Shown here: positions 19,933-28,026 of the stretch, piece after piece
Layout of the letters: each line of letters starts with the position of its first letter
Position numbering within the stretch: the stretch's first letter is position 1
Assembly: GCF_004358165.1 (NCBI RefSeq)
Contig: NZ_SMTG01000006.1
Span: 124,001-188,000, forward strand
Length of the DNA: 64,000 bases
From: Luteimonas terrae
Lineage (GTDB): Bacteria; Pseudomonadota; Gammaproteobacteria; Xanthomonadales; Xanthomonadaceae
Direction of reading: 5' to 3'
Program-made: the position numbers and the translations under genes
The notes under the pieces: model-generated
Database searches by the model: none
What the model was told of the DNA's origin: nothing
Seen by the model: only the letters and a program-made list of their open reading frames with translations

Positions 19933-21141
19933 ATGCAGGCGATTCGATACGTTTCGATGGGCTGTGCGATCGCGTTGGCGCTCGCGGCATGCACGCGCAG
20001 TCCGGCACCCACGGACGATCCGGCATCCAGCACCGCAGCGACGCCTGCACCCGCCGCGCCCGATGCGCCCCGGGCCGATGACGCCGCCGTCGATCCCGCG
20101 GTGCCCGAGATGCCGGTCATTCCGACGATCGTCGTGCCCGACATCGTCGGCGTGACGCCGGCCCAACGCGCACTGGAGCGCTCGCTGGCGTCGATCCTCG
20201 ATCCCGTTGCCGGGATCCGCGTGCAGCCTGCGCGCTGCGACGCCGACGGCGCGCTGCTCGACGGTGGTGGCATCACCCGCATCGACGAGACCGGCACGCT
20301 CGTGCGCAACGGCGATGCCGGCATCTTCCGGCTCGAGGCCGACGGCAGCGGCACGGCCAACTTCGAGGGCGGACTGGTCACGGTCAACGCCGACGGCAGC
20401 GGCACGCTCAACGGCGTGGCCGAGGCGGACGGCAGCGAGGCGATCGTGCGCGTCGAGGCCGACGGATCGGGCACCTACAACGGCGCGTGGGGCCTGATCC
20501 GTCTTGACGGCCAGGGCGGCGGCACCTGGAACGGCGAGCGCGGCCTGATTGCGACCCACGGCGATGGCAGCGGCAGCTGGAACGGCCCGGAAGGCCTCAT
20601 CCGCATCGAAGCGGACGGCTCGGGCACGTGGAACGGCCCGCACGGCCTGATCACCAATCACGGTGATGGCACCGGCACCATCGGGCCGCCCGCGCGCACC
20701 GTGCAGATGCCGCCGATGCCGCGTGTCGCATCCGCGGGCCGATTCCCGCCGCTGCAGAAGTTCGCACCGCCCGGTGCGCCCTGCGGCTACGTGATCACGC
20801 TGGACGATCGCGTGCTGTTCGATTTCGACAAGTCCGACATCCGCTCTGATGCGGCGCGCACCCTCGACGTGCTGGCCGGCGCGCTGCGCGATGTGGAACG
20901 CCGCGCGATGGAAGTCCGCGGCCATACCGATTCGAAGGGTGACGGCGCCTACAACCAGGCACTGTCCGAGCGCCGCGCGAACGCCGTGCGCGACGCGCTG
21001 CATGCGCGCGGCGTATCCGGCGACATCGGTGCACGCGGGTTCGGTGAAGGGCAGCCCGTCGCGCCGAACACGCTGGACGGTCAGGACAACCCGTCCGGCC
21101 GCCAGCTCAACCGTCGCGTCGAGATCTTCGTCCGCGCGTGA
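19933..21141 (+). CDS. OmpA-family lipoprotein with ADGSGT repeats
   Basis: 402 residues. A signal peptide ends in the lipobox LAAC (residues 17-20), so the mature protein should be a lipoprotein. A Pro/Ala/Asp-rich linker is followed by a tandem repeat domain at residues 135-251 built on (E)ADGSGTxNG units. The C-terminal OmpA peptidoglycan-binding domain (about residues 295-400) shows VLFDFDKSDIR, EVRGHTDSKG and the RQLNRRVEI end. The protein probably links the outer membrane to peptidoglycan and displays the repeat domain. The ATG at 19933 has a strong AGGAGGG site; longer upstream extensions in the frame were rejected for this reason. Confidence 0.88.
   Translation: MQAIRYVSMGCAIALALAACTRSPAPTDDPASSTAATPAPAAPDAPRADDAAVDPAVPEMPVIPTIVVPDIVGVTPAQRALERSLASILDPVAGIRVQPARCDADGALLDGGGITRIDETGTLVRNGDAGIFRLEADGSGTANFEGGLVTVNADGSGTLNGVAEADGSEAIVRVEADGSGTYNGAWGLIRLDGQGGGTWNGERGLIATHGDGSGSWNGPEGLIRIEADGSGTWNGPHGLITNHGDGTGTIGPPARTVQMPPMPRVASAGRFPPLQKFAPPGAPCGYVITLDDRVLFDFDKSDIRSDAARTLDVLAGALRDVERRAMEVRGHTDSKGDGAYNQALSERRANAVRDALHARGVSGDIGARGFGEGQPVAPNTLDGQDNPSGRQLNRRVEIFVRA
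20335..20685 (+). repeat. coding tandem repeat, ADGSGT units
   Basis: About eight glycine/aspartate-rich units of roughly 11-20 residues lie in tandem within the OmpA-like lipoprotein. Each reads close to ADGSGTWNGxxGLI; the later ones (THGDGSGSWNG, NHGDGTGTIG) alternate histidine for alanine. The unit is reminiscent of beta-solenoid or calcium-binding repeats. The DNA copies have diverged at synonymous sites, so this is a protein-level repeat rather than a recent DNA expansion. Confidence 0.75.
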
Positions 21142-21172
21142 TTTTTTCCGGTCCCACGTTGAGGAGTTGTGC

Positions 21173-21562
21173 ATGAAGCCGCTCGCCCTGACCTCGCTGA
21201 TCGCTGGCCTGTCGCTCGCCCCGGCGCTCGCCGCAACCGCCGATGATTTCAGTCTCGGCTACGACGTCGACCGCTATCCCGCCACGCAGCTGAGCGTGAA
21301 GTCCTGCCTCGCGGCGCTCGCGCGCGGCGCGGCCGCGGTCGGGTACGTCACGCGCACGCAGAGCGACCAGGGCACGCTGGCGACGCACGTGTCCGGCCCG
21401 GCCGGCGGTGGCCGGGCGCTGGTGTCCTACTGCATCAGTGCCGGTACCCACACCGCGTTCGTGGTGCAGGCGCTCGACTACAGCAGCCCGGACAGTCGCG
21501 CCACCGATGCGGTCAAGGCGCGCGTGACCGCCGAGGTCCGCAAGGCGGCGGGCGCACGCTGA
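21173..21562 (+). CDS. small secreted protein, DUF6180-like
   Basis: 129 residues with a clear signal peptide (residues 1-21, ending ALA). The mature part begins with DDFSLGYDVDRYPATQLSVKSC and has two cysteines, likely disulfide-bonded in the periplasm. It resembles a small family of unknown function seen in xanthomonads that I recall as DUF6180; this was not verified. The start at 21173 has a GAGGAG site seven bases upstream. It lies 31 nt after the OmpA-like lipoprotein in the same direction, so the two are probably co-transcribed. It is convergent with the histidine kinase gene. Confidence 0.75.
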   Translation: MKPLALTSLIAGLSLAPALAATADDFSLGYDVDRYPATQLSVKSCLAALARGAAAVGYVTRTQSDQGTLATHVSGPAGGGRALVSYCISAGTHTAFVVQALDYSSPDSRATDAVKARVTAEVRKAAGAR

Positions 21563-21589
21563 CGCCCGCGCGGACACGCCCTGCTGCCA

Positions 21590-22981
21590 TCAGTCGACGG
21601 CGGGCAGTAAGACCGTCGCGCGCAGGCCGCCGAGCGTCGGCGAGGCGTCGAGCACGATGCTGCCGCCGTGCAGGTCCAGCACCTGGCGCACGATCGACAG
21701 GCCCAGTCCACTGCCGACGACGCCGGTCCCCAGCTCGCGATGGAAGCGGTCGAACACACGCGCCCGCGCATCTTCGGGAATGCCGGGCCCGTCATCCTCG
21801 ACGACGAGATGCACGCCGGTGTCACCACGCAGGATCGACACCCGCACGCGACCGGCATCCGGCGCATAGCGGCAAGCGTTGTCGACGAGATTGCCGACCA
21901 GCGCGTCGAGCGCGGCCTCGTCACCGAGCACCAGCTGCGCGTCACCGGCCAGTGCGATGTCGAGCCCGCGTGCCGCATCGAGCGCACGACGCTCGGCGAC
22001 GTGCGTGGCGGCGAGGGCGTGCAGGTCGACGCGCTGCGCGGCCTTCACGTTCGCACCCGGTTCGACGCGGCTGAGCGCCAGCAACTGTTCCACCAGGCGT
22101 TCGATCCGCTGCACGGCCGCGTCGAGCAGGACCTGCGCCGCGTCCCGCTCGGCCGCATCGCGCGCGGTGCGCTGGTTGTCGGCATGCACCTTGAGCGCGG
22201 CGATCGGCGTGCGCAGTTCGTGGGCGGCGTCGGCGGTGAAGCGACGCTCGCGCTGGAACGCGGCATCGAGCCGCGCGAGCAATGCATTGATCGCCACGAC
22301 CAGGCCCTGCACCTCGCGCGGCACGCGTCCGGGTTGCAGCGGCGCCAGCCGGTCGGCCGCGCGCGCTTCGACCTCGTCCGATACCCGGGCCAGCCCGCGC
22401 AGGCTCCAGCCCACCAGCAGCCAGACGAACAGCGCCATCAACGGAATCGCGACCAGTAGCGGCAGCAGCGTGCCCTCGGCGATGTCCTCGGCCAGCTCCA
22501 TGCGGATGTCCGACAGTTCGCCCGACTGGTACCAGCGGCCGCGCGGCGAGCGCAGGGTGAAGGTGCGCCAGTGCGCGCCGTCGATGACGACATCGGCGTA
22601 GCCCGCGACCAGCGGCGCCAGTGGCACGTCGGGGCCGCTGTCGGAGCGCAGCAGCAGGCGGCCGCCGGCATCGCGCGCCTGGAAGGCGAGCTTGGTCTCG
22701 TAGGCGTGTCCGGTCGGGAAGGCGAGCGCTTCGCCCACGCCGTCGGCGCTGCCCTGCCAGACGGCCACCACGATCGGCGCGCCGTCTGCGTGCACGGCCA
22801 CGTCGCCCAGCGGTTCGTCGACCAGGCTCATCAGCACGCGCGAGGAATGGGCGAGCTTGGCGTCGAACATCTCGCCCGCCTCCTGCAGGCCGGCGCGATA
22901 GCTGAAGGCACCGGCGACGATCATCACCAGCGTCATCACGCCGATCAGGCCGACCAGCAGCAGGCGGCGGATCGATCTCAT
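21590..22981 (-). CDS. sensor histidine kinase (QseC/PmrB type)
   Basis: 463 residues. TM1 is at about residues 7-26, a periplasmic sensor region follows to about 170, and TM2 is at 172-192. After a HAMP segment, the phosphoacceptor histidine H254 sits in DAAHELRTPIAALK. The HATPase domain has NLVDNACRYAP (N-box), DDGPGIP and GSGLGLSIV. It should phosphorylate the regulator encoded immediately upstream; the start overlaps that gene's stop by four bases (TCA/CAT on this strand). The closest types I recognise are the QseC/PmrB kinases. The signal cannot be told, but the context suggests a membrane-active or lipid-derived compound. Confidence 0.92.
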   Translation of the reverse strand: MRSIRRLLLVGLIGVMTLVMIVAGAFSYRAGLQEAGEMFDAKLAHSSRVLMSLVDEPLGDVAVHADGAPIVVAVWQGSADGVGEALAFPTGHAYETKLAFQARDAGGRLLLRSDSGPDVPLAPLVAGYADVVIDGAHWRTFTLRSPRGRWYQSGELSDIRMELAEDIAEGTLLPLLVAIPLMALFVWLLVGWSLRGLARVSDEVEARAADRLAPLQPGRVPREVQGLVVAINALLARLDAAFQRERRFTADAAHELRTPIAALKVHADNQRTARDAAERDAAQVLLDAAVQRIERLVEQLLALSRVEPGANVKAAQRVDLHALAATHVAERRALDAARGLDIALAGDAQLVLGDEAALDALVGNLVDNACRYAPDAGRVRVSILRGDTGVHLVVEDDGPGIPEDARARVFDRFHRELGTGVVGSGLGLSIVRQVLDLHGGSIVLDASPTLGGLRATVLLPAVD

Positions 22982-23652
22982 GCGGCGTCGTTCGCGGGAT
23001 CGTCGAGCGCGTAGCCCACGCCGCGCACGGTGCGGATCAGCGCCGGATGCAGCCGCTTGCGCAGGTGATGGACGTGCACGTCGACCGCGTTGCTGGCCAC
23101 GTCCTCGTCCCAGCCGTAGAGCCGCTGCTGCGCGGTCTCGCGCGTGACGATGCGGCCGGGATGTTCCATCAGCAGGCGAAGCAGCGCGACCTCGCGACGC
23201 GGCAGGTCGACCACCCGGCCCTGCCACGTGACGGTCAGTGATGCGGGGTCGAGCGCGAGACCGGCGAAGGCCAGCGTCGGGCTGGCCTGGCCGCTGCTGC
23301 GCCGGAGCAGCGCACGCACGCGCGCGAGCAGTTCGCCGTTGTCGAAGGGCTTGCCAACGTAATCGTCCGCGCCCAGGTCGAGCCCCAGCATCCGGTCGGC
23401 GGCACGCTCGCGCGCGCTCAGCACGAGGATCGGCACGGTGGCGCCGGCGCGGCGCGCCTCGCGGATCACGTCCAGGCCGTCCTTGCGCGGCAGTCCGAGA
23501 TCGAGCACCACCAGATCGAGTCCGCCACCGCGGATCGCTGCCAGCGCACTGGCGCCATCCTGCAGCCAGTCGACCGCGTACGCGGCGCGGCGCAGCACCG
23601 TGCGCAGGCCTTCCCCCAGCGATGGATCGTCCTCGACAAGCAGGATGCGCAT
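22978..23652 (-). CDS. OmpR-family response regulator
   Basis: 224 residues. The receiver domain has acidic pocket E7/D8/D9, phosphoacceptor D51 in VVLDLGLPRKDG and lysine in YVGKPFD. The C-terminal winged helix (about residues 125-220) contains DLPRREVALLRLLMEHPG and the NAVDVHVHHLRKRL recognition segment. It belongs to the QseB/PmrA-like subgroup and pairs with the kinase that follows it. The gene starts 21 nt after the stop of the TPR gene, so it looks like part of the same transcript, an unusual place for a two-component system. Confidence 0.93.
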   Translation of the reverse strand: MRILLVEDDPSLGEGLRTVLRRAAYAVDWLQDGASALAAIRGGGLDLVVLDLGLPRKDGLDVIREARRAGATVPILVLSARERAADRMLGLDLGADDYVGKPFDNGELLARVRALLRRSSGQASPTLAFAGLALDPASLTVTWQGRVVDLPRREVALLRLLMEHPGRIVTRETAQQRLYGWDEDVASNAVDVHVHHLRKRLHPALIRTVRGVGYALDDPANDAA

Positions 23653-23673
23653 CGCCGCAGTCTGTGGCGATGC

Positions 23674-24339
23674 TCAGCGGCTGGCAAGGTGCCGGCGGAC
23701 CTCGGCGAGCCTGGCCGTGGCCTCGGCCCGGCGCCCGCGATCGGCGATCTCGCGACCGGGCCGGGCCGGCGCGGCGATCGCCTTTTCGAACGCCGCCGCG
23801 GCGCCCGCCCAGTCGCCCTGGTCGCGGAGGAAATCGCCGTAGAAGTAGTTGGCGTCGATGTCCTCGGGCGCGATGGCGAGCGCGCGCTGCAGGTGCATGC
23901 GGGCCTTGGCGTCGTCGCCGAAACCGACCGGCCAGCCGGGCACCTGGTAATAGAGCGCGCCGAGGCTGGTGTGCGCCGCGCCGCCGAGTGCGGTGTCGTC
24001 GACGGCGATGGCGGCTTCGAAATCCTTGCGCGCCTGCTTGACCAGCGACAACGCGCCCAGTCCGCCGCGCTCGCCGGCCAGGCTCGAGCGGACGATGCCG
24101 TCCCAGATCAGCGCGCCGGGATCGCGCGGATGCGCGGTCACCAGGGCCTGCGATCGATCCGCGAGCGCGGCCAGGGCTGCTTCGCGCTGCGGCTTGGGCG
24201 TGGCGTAGGCGGCCTGCGCCCACTGGTCGCGCACGGCGATGACCGGCGATGCGGTGTCGGCGGCCGTGGCCAGCGTGGGCAGGGCGATTGCCGCGGCGAG
24301 CAGCGCGGCGGCCAGGCGGTCAGAGCGGAAGCGGATCAT
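23674..24339 (-). CDS. periplasmic TPR-repeat protein
   Basis: 221 residues with a signal peptide (about residues 1-25, ending ATAAD). Three tetratricopeptide-like helices pairs are visible: a segment around DFEAAIAVDDTALGGAAH, the pair ending LQRALAIAPEDIDANYFYG, and DWAGAAAAFEKAIAAP. TPR proteins are scaffolds with no catalytic activity of their own. Its start lies inside the 3' end of the SDR gene (20-bp overlap). The close packing suggests it serves the enzymes upstream or the sensor kinase downstream, for instance as a periplasmic partner; that is inference. Confidence 0.85.
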   Translation of the reverse strand: MIRFRSDRLAAALLAAAIALPTLATAADTASPVIAVRDQWAQAAYATPKPQREAALAALADRSQALVTAHPRDPGALIWDGIVRSSLAGERGGLGALSLVKQARKDFEAAIAVDDTALGGAAHTSLGALYYQVPGWPVGFGDDAKARMHLQRALAIAPEDIDANYFYGDFLRDQGDWAGAAAAFEKAIAAPARPGREIADRGRRAEATARLAEVRRHLASR

Positions 24340-25159
24340 GGCGGTTTTCCCGGTAGTCGTTGGACGGTGTGCCACCGGCGTGGTGGCGGATCTGCGGCAG
24401 TTGCCTGGCGAGGCTGCGATCGACCACGCCGGGCAGCAGCGCGTTGATGCGCGCGAACAGCCCTTCGGGCCAGCCGAGCTGGCGCCGGCGGGTGCCGCGC
24501 TCGATCGCGCGCACCAGCGCTTCGGCCACGCGCTCTGGCGCGTCGACGCGCGTGCCGAGCGTCTGGTTGAGCGCGTCGACGGCCGGCGTGTTGAACGGCG
24601 TGCGCGTCGCGCGGGGTGCGATGTACTGGAACCGCACCGGCCCGTCGGCATGCTCGCGGCCCAGCCCTTCGATCAGACCGCGCAGGCCGAACTTGCTGGC
24701 GCTGTAGGCGGCGAATCCCGGAAATGCGAGGCTGCCGAAGGTCGATCCCACGGCGAGCACCGCTGCCTGCGGATGCGCCTGCAGCACCGGCAGCAGGCAG
24801 CGGATCAGCTGCATCGGTGCGAGCAGGTTGCTGCGCACCAGCGCCTCGAACTCGGCCTCGTGCTGCGCGCCGAACATGCCGAAGGCCGGACGCGCGTGCG
24901 CGATCACCAGGATCGACGGCGACGGCAGCAACGTGCGCGCATGCGCCAGCAGCGCGGCGCGGTCGGCCGGCTCGGTCAGATCGGCGGCGAACGGGGTGAT
25001 CGCGCCGGCCGGGTGGCGCCGCGCCAGCGCATTGAGCGGTTCGGGATGGCGCGCGACCGCGAGCACGTGCGCGCCGCGCGCGACCAGTCGCGTCGCCAGT
25101 GCCGCGCCGATGCCACCGCTGGCGCCGGTCAGCACGACGGTCTTGCCATGCAGGTCCAT
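24320..25159 (-). CDS. short-chain dehydrogenase/reductase
   Basis: 279 residues, classical SDR. The cofactor motif TGASGGIG is at about residues 10-17, the catalytic serine lies in VGSTFGSLAF and the YSASK tetrad motif at about residues 150-154. The C-terminal extension includes an amphipathic, possibly membrane-associated stretch (GLFARINALLPGVVDRSL). It is placed between a diiron-type protein and a TPR protein in one overlapping array, so its substrate may be an acyl-derived alcohol, aldehyde or ketone. The ATG at 25159 overlaps the upstream stop by one base. The substrate is unknown. Confidence 0.9.
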   Translation of the reverse strand: MDLHGKTVVLTGASGGIGAALATRLVARGAHVLAVARHPEPLNALARRHPAGAITPFAADLTEPADRAALLAHARTLLPSPSILVIAHARPAFGMFGAQHEAEFEALVRSNLLAPMQLIRCLLPVLQAHPQAAVLAVGSTFGSLAFPGFAAYSASKFGLRGLIEGLGREHADGPVRFQYIAPRATRTPFNTPAVDALNQTLGTRVDAPERVAEALVRAIERGTRRRQLGWPEGLFARINALLPGVVDRSLARQLPQIRHHAGGTPSNDYRENRHDPLPL

Positions 25160-25839
25160 CACGCGGCCTCCGCCTGCGGCAGCGCCGGTGCCGGCACCTG
25201 CAGGTTGCGGAACACGTCGCCGTAGAGCCGGTAGAAACGACGCGCGGCATAGATCACCGCGGCCTGGTCGTCCGGATCGTCGAGGCGGTTCATGAGCCCC
25301 TCGAAGAAGCCTGCATGTTCGATGTCGAGATCGCCGTGCGAGAGCAGGTAACTGAAGGCCGAGCGCGGCAGTCCCAGCGCGGTCTCGATGCTGGTCGCCG
25401 CGCGCGTGGCGAGCGCGACGCTGGTGCCTTCGAGCACGAGCACCATGCCGAAGAAGCCGACCGGATTGCCGCGGGCGATGGTGTCGTAGGCGTAGGCGAC
25501 CATCAGTTCGGTCGCCAGCGACGGCTCCGATGCCGCGGCCGCGGCGCGATCGGCGCCGCAGGCGGCAATGTCGTCGAGCACCCACTCCTGGTGGCCCATT
25601 TCCTCCTCGATGTATTCGCCGATCGCGGTGCGCAACCATTCCAGCCGCGCGGGCAGGCGCGCGCCGCAAGCCATCAGCAGCGGCACGGTGTGGCGCACGT
25701 GGTGATAGGCCTGGGTGAGGAAGTCGACATAGGTCTCGCGTGCGATGCGGCCCGCGAGCGCATCCTGGATGACGGGCAGGGTGACCAGGGTGGCGCGCGC
25801 GTCGGCAGTTTCGGCGAGCAGGCGGTCGTGGAAGTTCAT
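25159..25839 (-). CDS. heme-oxygenase-like diiron (iron-containing redox) protein
   Basis: 226 residues, all-helical, TenA/heme-oxygenase-like fold. Likely metal ligands are E79/E80 and H83 (EEEMGHQEW), E137 (VLEGTSVA) and the third-helix set H168, D172, H175 in HGDLDIEH. Histidines at 46, 47 and 50 are also conserved-looking. The family (HDO, including UndA-type enzymes) uses two irons and oxygen to cleave or oxidise amino- or fatty-acid substrates. An acyl ligase gene lies directly upstream with a four-base overlap, so an acyl substrate is plausible. The reaction itself cannot be read from sequence. Confidence 0.85.
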   Translation of the reverse strand: MNFHDRLLAETADARATLVTLPVIQDALAGRIARETYVDFLTQAYHHVRHTVPLLMACGARLPARLEWLRTAIGEYIEEEMGHQEWVLDDIAACGADRAAAAASEPSLATELMVAYAYDTIARGNPVGFFGMVLVLEGTSVALATRAATSIETALGLPRSAFSYLLSHGDLDIEHAGFFEGLMNRLDDPDDQAAVIYAARRFYRLYGDVFRNLQVPAPALPQAEAA

Positions 25840-27317
25840 GCGGGCAGGTCCTGAGGGTAGAGGGAGGCCGGAGAAACGGAGTCGCCGTAGGCACGGGCGA
25901 TGGCGTCGGCGTAGGTATGCGCGATGGCATCGCGACGCGGCCGGCCGTTCGCGGTCAGCAGGCCGTCCTCGGCGCTGAAGGGCCGCGTGGCGCGGATCAC
26001 GCGGTCGACGCGTGCGTAGTCGGGCAGCCCCGCGTTGACCGCATCGAGCGCACGCTGCATCGCCGCGGCATCGGCGTCGCGGCGCAGCCAGGCGACCGCG
26101 ACATTCGTCGGCCGCGCCTCGCCGAGCACGATGGCCTGCGCGAACAGCGGATGCTGGAGCAGTTCGCTTTCCACCCATTCGGGCGAGACGTTGCGGCCGA
26201 ACGCGGTGATGAACATGTGCTTGCGCCGACCGGTCACGTGCACGAAGCCGTCGTCGTCGACGTGGCCCAGATCGCCGGTGGCGATCGCCCCGGGCGGCGG
26301 CGCGTCCTCGCCCAGGTACGACAGGCAGCGCACGCCGTCGACATGCAGTTCGCCGTCGACGACGGACACGCGCGCATGTGGCAGGGGGCGACCGACGCTG
26401 CCCGGACGCACCGCGCCCGGGCGGTTGAGCGCGACCACCGAGACGCATTCGCTCAGGCCGTAGCCTTCGAACACCGGCAGTCCGATCGCCGCCGCGCGCG
26501 CCAGCAGCGCCGCGCCGACCCGACCGCCGCCCACGGCGACGAAGCGCAGCGACGCCGGCAGCGGCACGCCCTGCTCGGCCGCGCTGACCAGCGCCAGCAG
26601 CAACTGCGGGAACACGATCACGCTGTGCGGCGCGTAGCGGTGCAGGCAGGACAGCAGCCGCGGCACGTCGAGACCGGCGGCGCCGCTGTAGCCGATCTCG
26701 GCCAGCGGCGGCACCGCGATGTCGGCGCCCGACAGCAGCGCACCGTAGAGGCCCGAGATGTTCTCGAGCAGCGTCGACAGCGGCATCAGGCACAGGTGCC
26801 GGACCGGCGCGAGTGGACGCGAGGCCTCGACCAGCGCGCCGGCCACGGTCAGCAACGCGTCGTCGGCGATGCACACGCCCTTCGGCTGACCGGTCGTGCC
26901 CGAGGTGAACGTGATGCAGGCGGTACGCGCGGGCAGCACGGTGGCGGCCGCCTGCAGCGCACGCGCGCGCAGCCCCGGCAGCAGCGCGTGCGTATCCGCC
27001 GGCGGCAGTCCGTCGTCGACGAGTACCAGCAGATCGGCCCCGCTGCGCGCGAGCGCATGCGCGGTCTGCGCGGGGCTGAAGAAGGTCGGCAGCGGCACGT
27101 GGACCAGGCCGCGCGCGCGCAGCGCGAGATCGAGCGCCAGCCAGTCGGGACCGTTGTCGAGGCGGCTGGCGACCACGCGCGCGCCGCGCGTCTGCAGGGC
27201 TTCGGCGATGTCCAGTGCACGGCCGCGCAGCGCGTGCGCCGCCAGCGCGCCGTCGGCCGTCAGCACGCGTGTCGGCGCCCGTTCCAGCGCGTCGAGCAGA
27301 TCGGCGAAGCCGCTCAT
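25836..27317 (-). CDS. AMP-forming acyl-CoA synthetase / ligase family protein
   Basis: 493 residues of the ANL superfamily. The phosphate-binding motif ITFTSGTTGQPKG is at residues 135-147, followed by FEGYGLSE and the hinge region TGDLGHVDDDGFVHVTGRRK. The position of the adenylation lysine near the C-terminus reads TANGRPRRDAI, so arginine replaces the usual lysine of the GKxxR motif. That could lower or change activity. It presumably activates a fatty or other acyl acid, as AMP- or CoA-ester. The start overlaps the thermostable-hemolysin gene by four bases and the end overlaps the diiron gene by four. Confidence 0.88.
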   Translation of the reverse strand: MSGFADLLDALERAPTRVLTADGALAAHALRGRALDIAEALQTRGARVVASRLDNGPDWLALDLALRARGLVHVPLPTFFSPAQTAHALARSGADLLVLVDDGLPPADTHALLPGLRARALQAAATVLPARTACITFTSGTTGQPKGVCIADDALLTVAGALVEASRPLAPVRHLCLMPLSTLLENISGLYGALLSGADIAVPPLAEIGYSGAAGLDVPRLLSCLHRYAPHSVIVFPQLLLALVSAAEQGVPLPASLRFVAVGGGRVGAALLARAAAIGLPVFEGYGLSECVSVVALNRPGAVRPGSVGRPLPHARVSVVDGELHVDGVRCLSYLGEDAPPPGAIATGDLGHVDDDGFVHVTGRRKHMFITAFGRNVSPEWVESELLQHPLFAQAIVLGEARPTNVAVAWLRRDADAAAMQRALDAVNAGLPDYARVDRVIRATRPFSAEDGLLTANGRPRRDAIAHTYADAIARAYGDSVSPASLYPQDLPA

Positions 27318-27979
27318 GCCGGCACCGCCGCGCACTGGGCATGCACGCCGTTCCACGGCGCGACCGCGGGTGTCGCCCGGGCCTGCAGGAACGCCTGCCC
27401 GGCCGCGAGATCGCCGAACAGCACCTGCGGCTGGACCTCGTAGTAACGCCCCCAGTCGGTGCCGTCGTCGCGCACGCGCGCGCGGTCGGCGTCGGCCAGC
27501 ACGACGGTGGACAGGTGCAGGCGGTCGAAGGCATTGCGCAACTGGCGGGTGGCGGTGAACAGCACCCAGCGCAGGCCGGCCGCATGCAGCGCGCCGGTCA
27601 GGTGCACGATCAGTGCGCGCGCGTCGCCTGCCGACAGCGCGGCGAGATTGCCCACCTCGACCAGCGCGTCCCGCGTGACCGCACGCCCCAGCGAAGCGGC
27701 AACGACCGTCTGCGCCGGCGCGTCGAGATACTGCTCGACGAACAGCGGTCCCTCGCGGCCGGTGCGCAGGCCGACCGCGGCGACCAGCCGGTCGTCCGCG
27801 TCCCGGAACGCGAGCAGGTGTGGCAGGAACCCGCGCAGGCGCGCGCCGTAGCGCGCGAGGTACACATGGGCGATGAAGGCCTCGACCTCGGCCCGATCGA
27901 CGGCGCCGGTGTCGACGACGTCGCAGCGCACCCAGGTGGGCGATGCACGACGCTCGGTACGGGGGGAAGCGATGTCCAT
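27314..27979 (-). CDS. thermostable hemolysin family protein (GNAT-like)
   Basis: 221 residues. The segments FIAHVYLARYGARLRGFLPHLLAFRD, VEQYLDAP, VEVGNLA and the late RQLRNAFDRL match what I recall of the Vibrio delta-VPH family (T_hemolysin). Despite the name, the predicted fold is that of an N-acyltransferase similar to LuxI/GNAT enzymes, and haemolysis by close relatives is not assured. There is no signal peptide, which argues against a secreted toxin. It heads the acyl-ligase, diiron, SDR and TPR genes. The start is uncertain: ATG 27979 fits best, with a GTG seven codons upstream as an alternative. It begins 48 nt after the RND pump gene ends. Confidence 0.8.
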   Translation of the reverse strand: MDIASPRTERRASPTWVRCDVVDTGAVDRAEVEAFIAHVYLARYGARLRGFLPHLLAFRDADDRLVAAVGLRTGREGPLFVEQYLDAPAQTVVAASLGRAVTRDALVEVGNLAALSAGDARALIVHLTGALHAAGLRWVLFTATRQLRNAFDRLHLSTVVLADADRARVRDDGTDWGRYYEVQPQVLFGDLAAGQAFLQARATPAVAPWNGVHAQCAAVPA

Positions 27980-28026
27980 GGCGCGGCATGCTCTGGCCAC
28001 GCGATTAAGCCTCGATTAGCCCGTTG

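Noticed and set aside
20335..20685. CRISPR-like array
   Set aside because: The periodicity is at protein level (ADGSGT), DNA copies are diverged and there are no equal spacers or cas genes.
27314..27979. Secreted pore-forming toxin, from the hemolysin family name
   Set aside because: No signal peptide or membrane segment is visible, and the genomic context is enzymatic.
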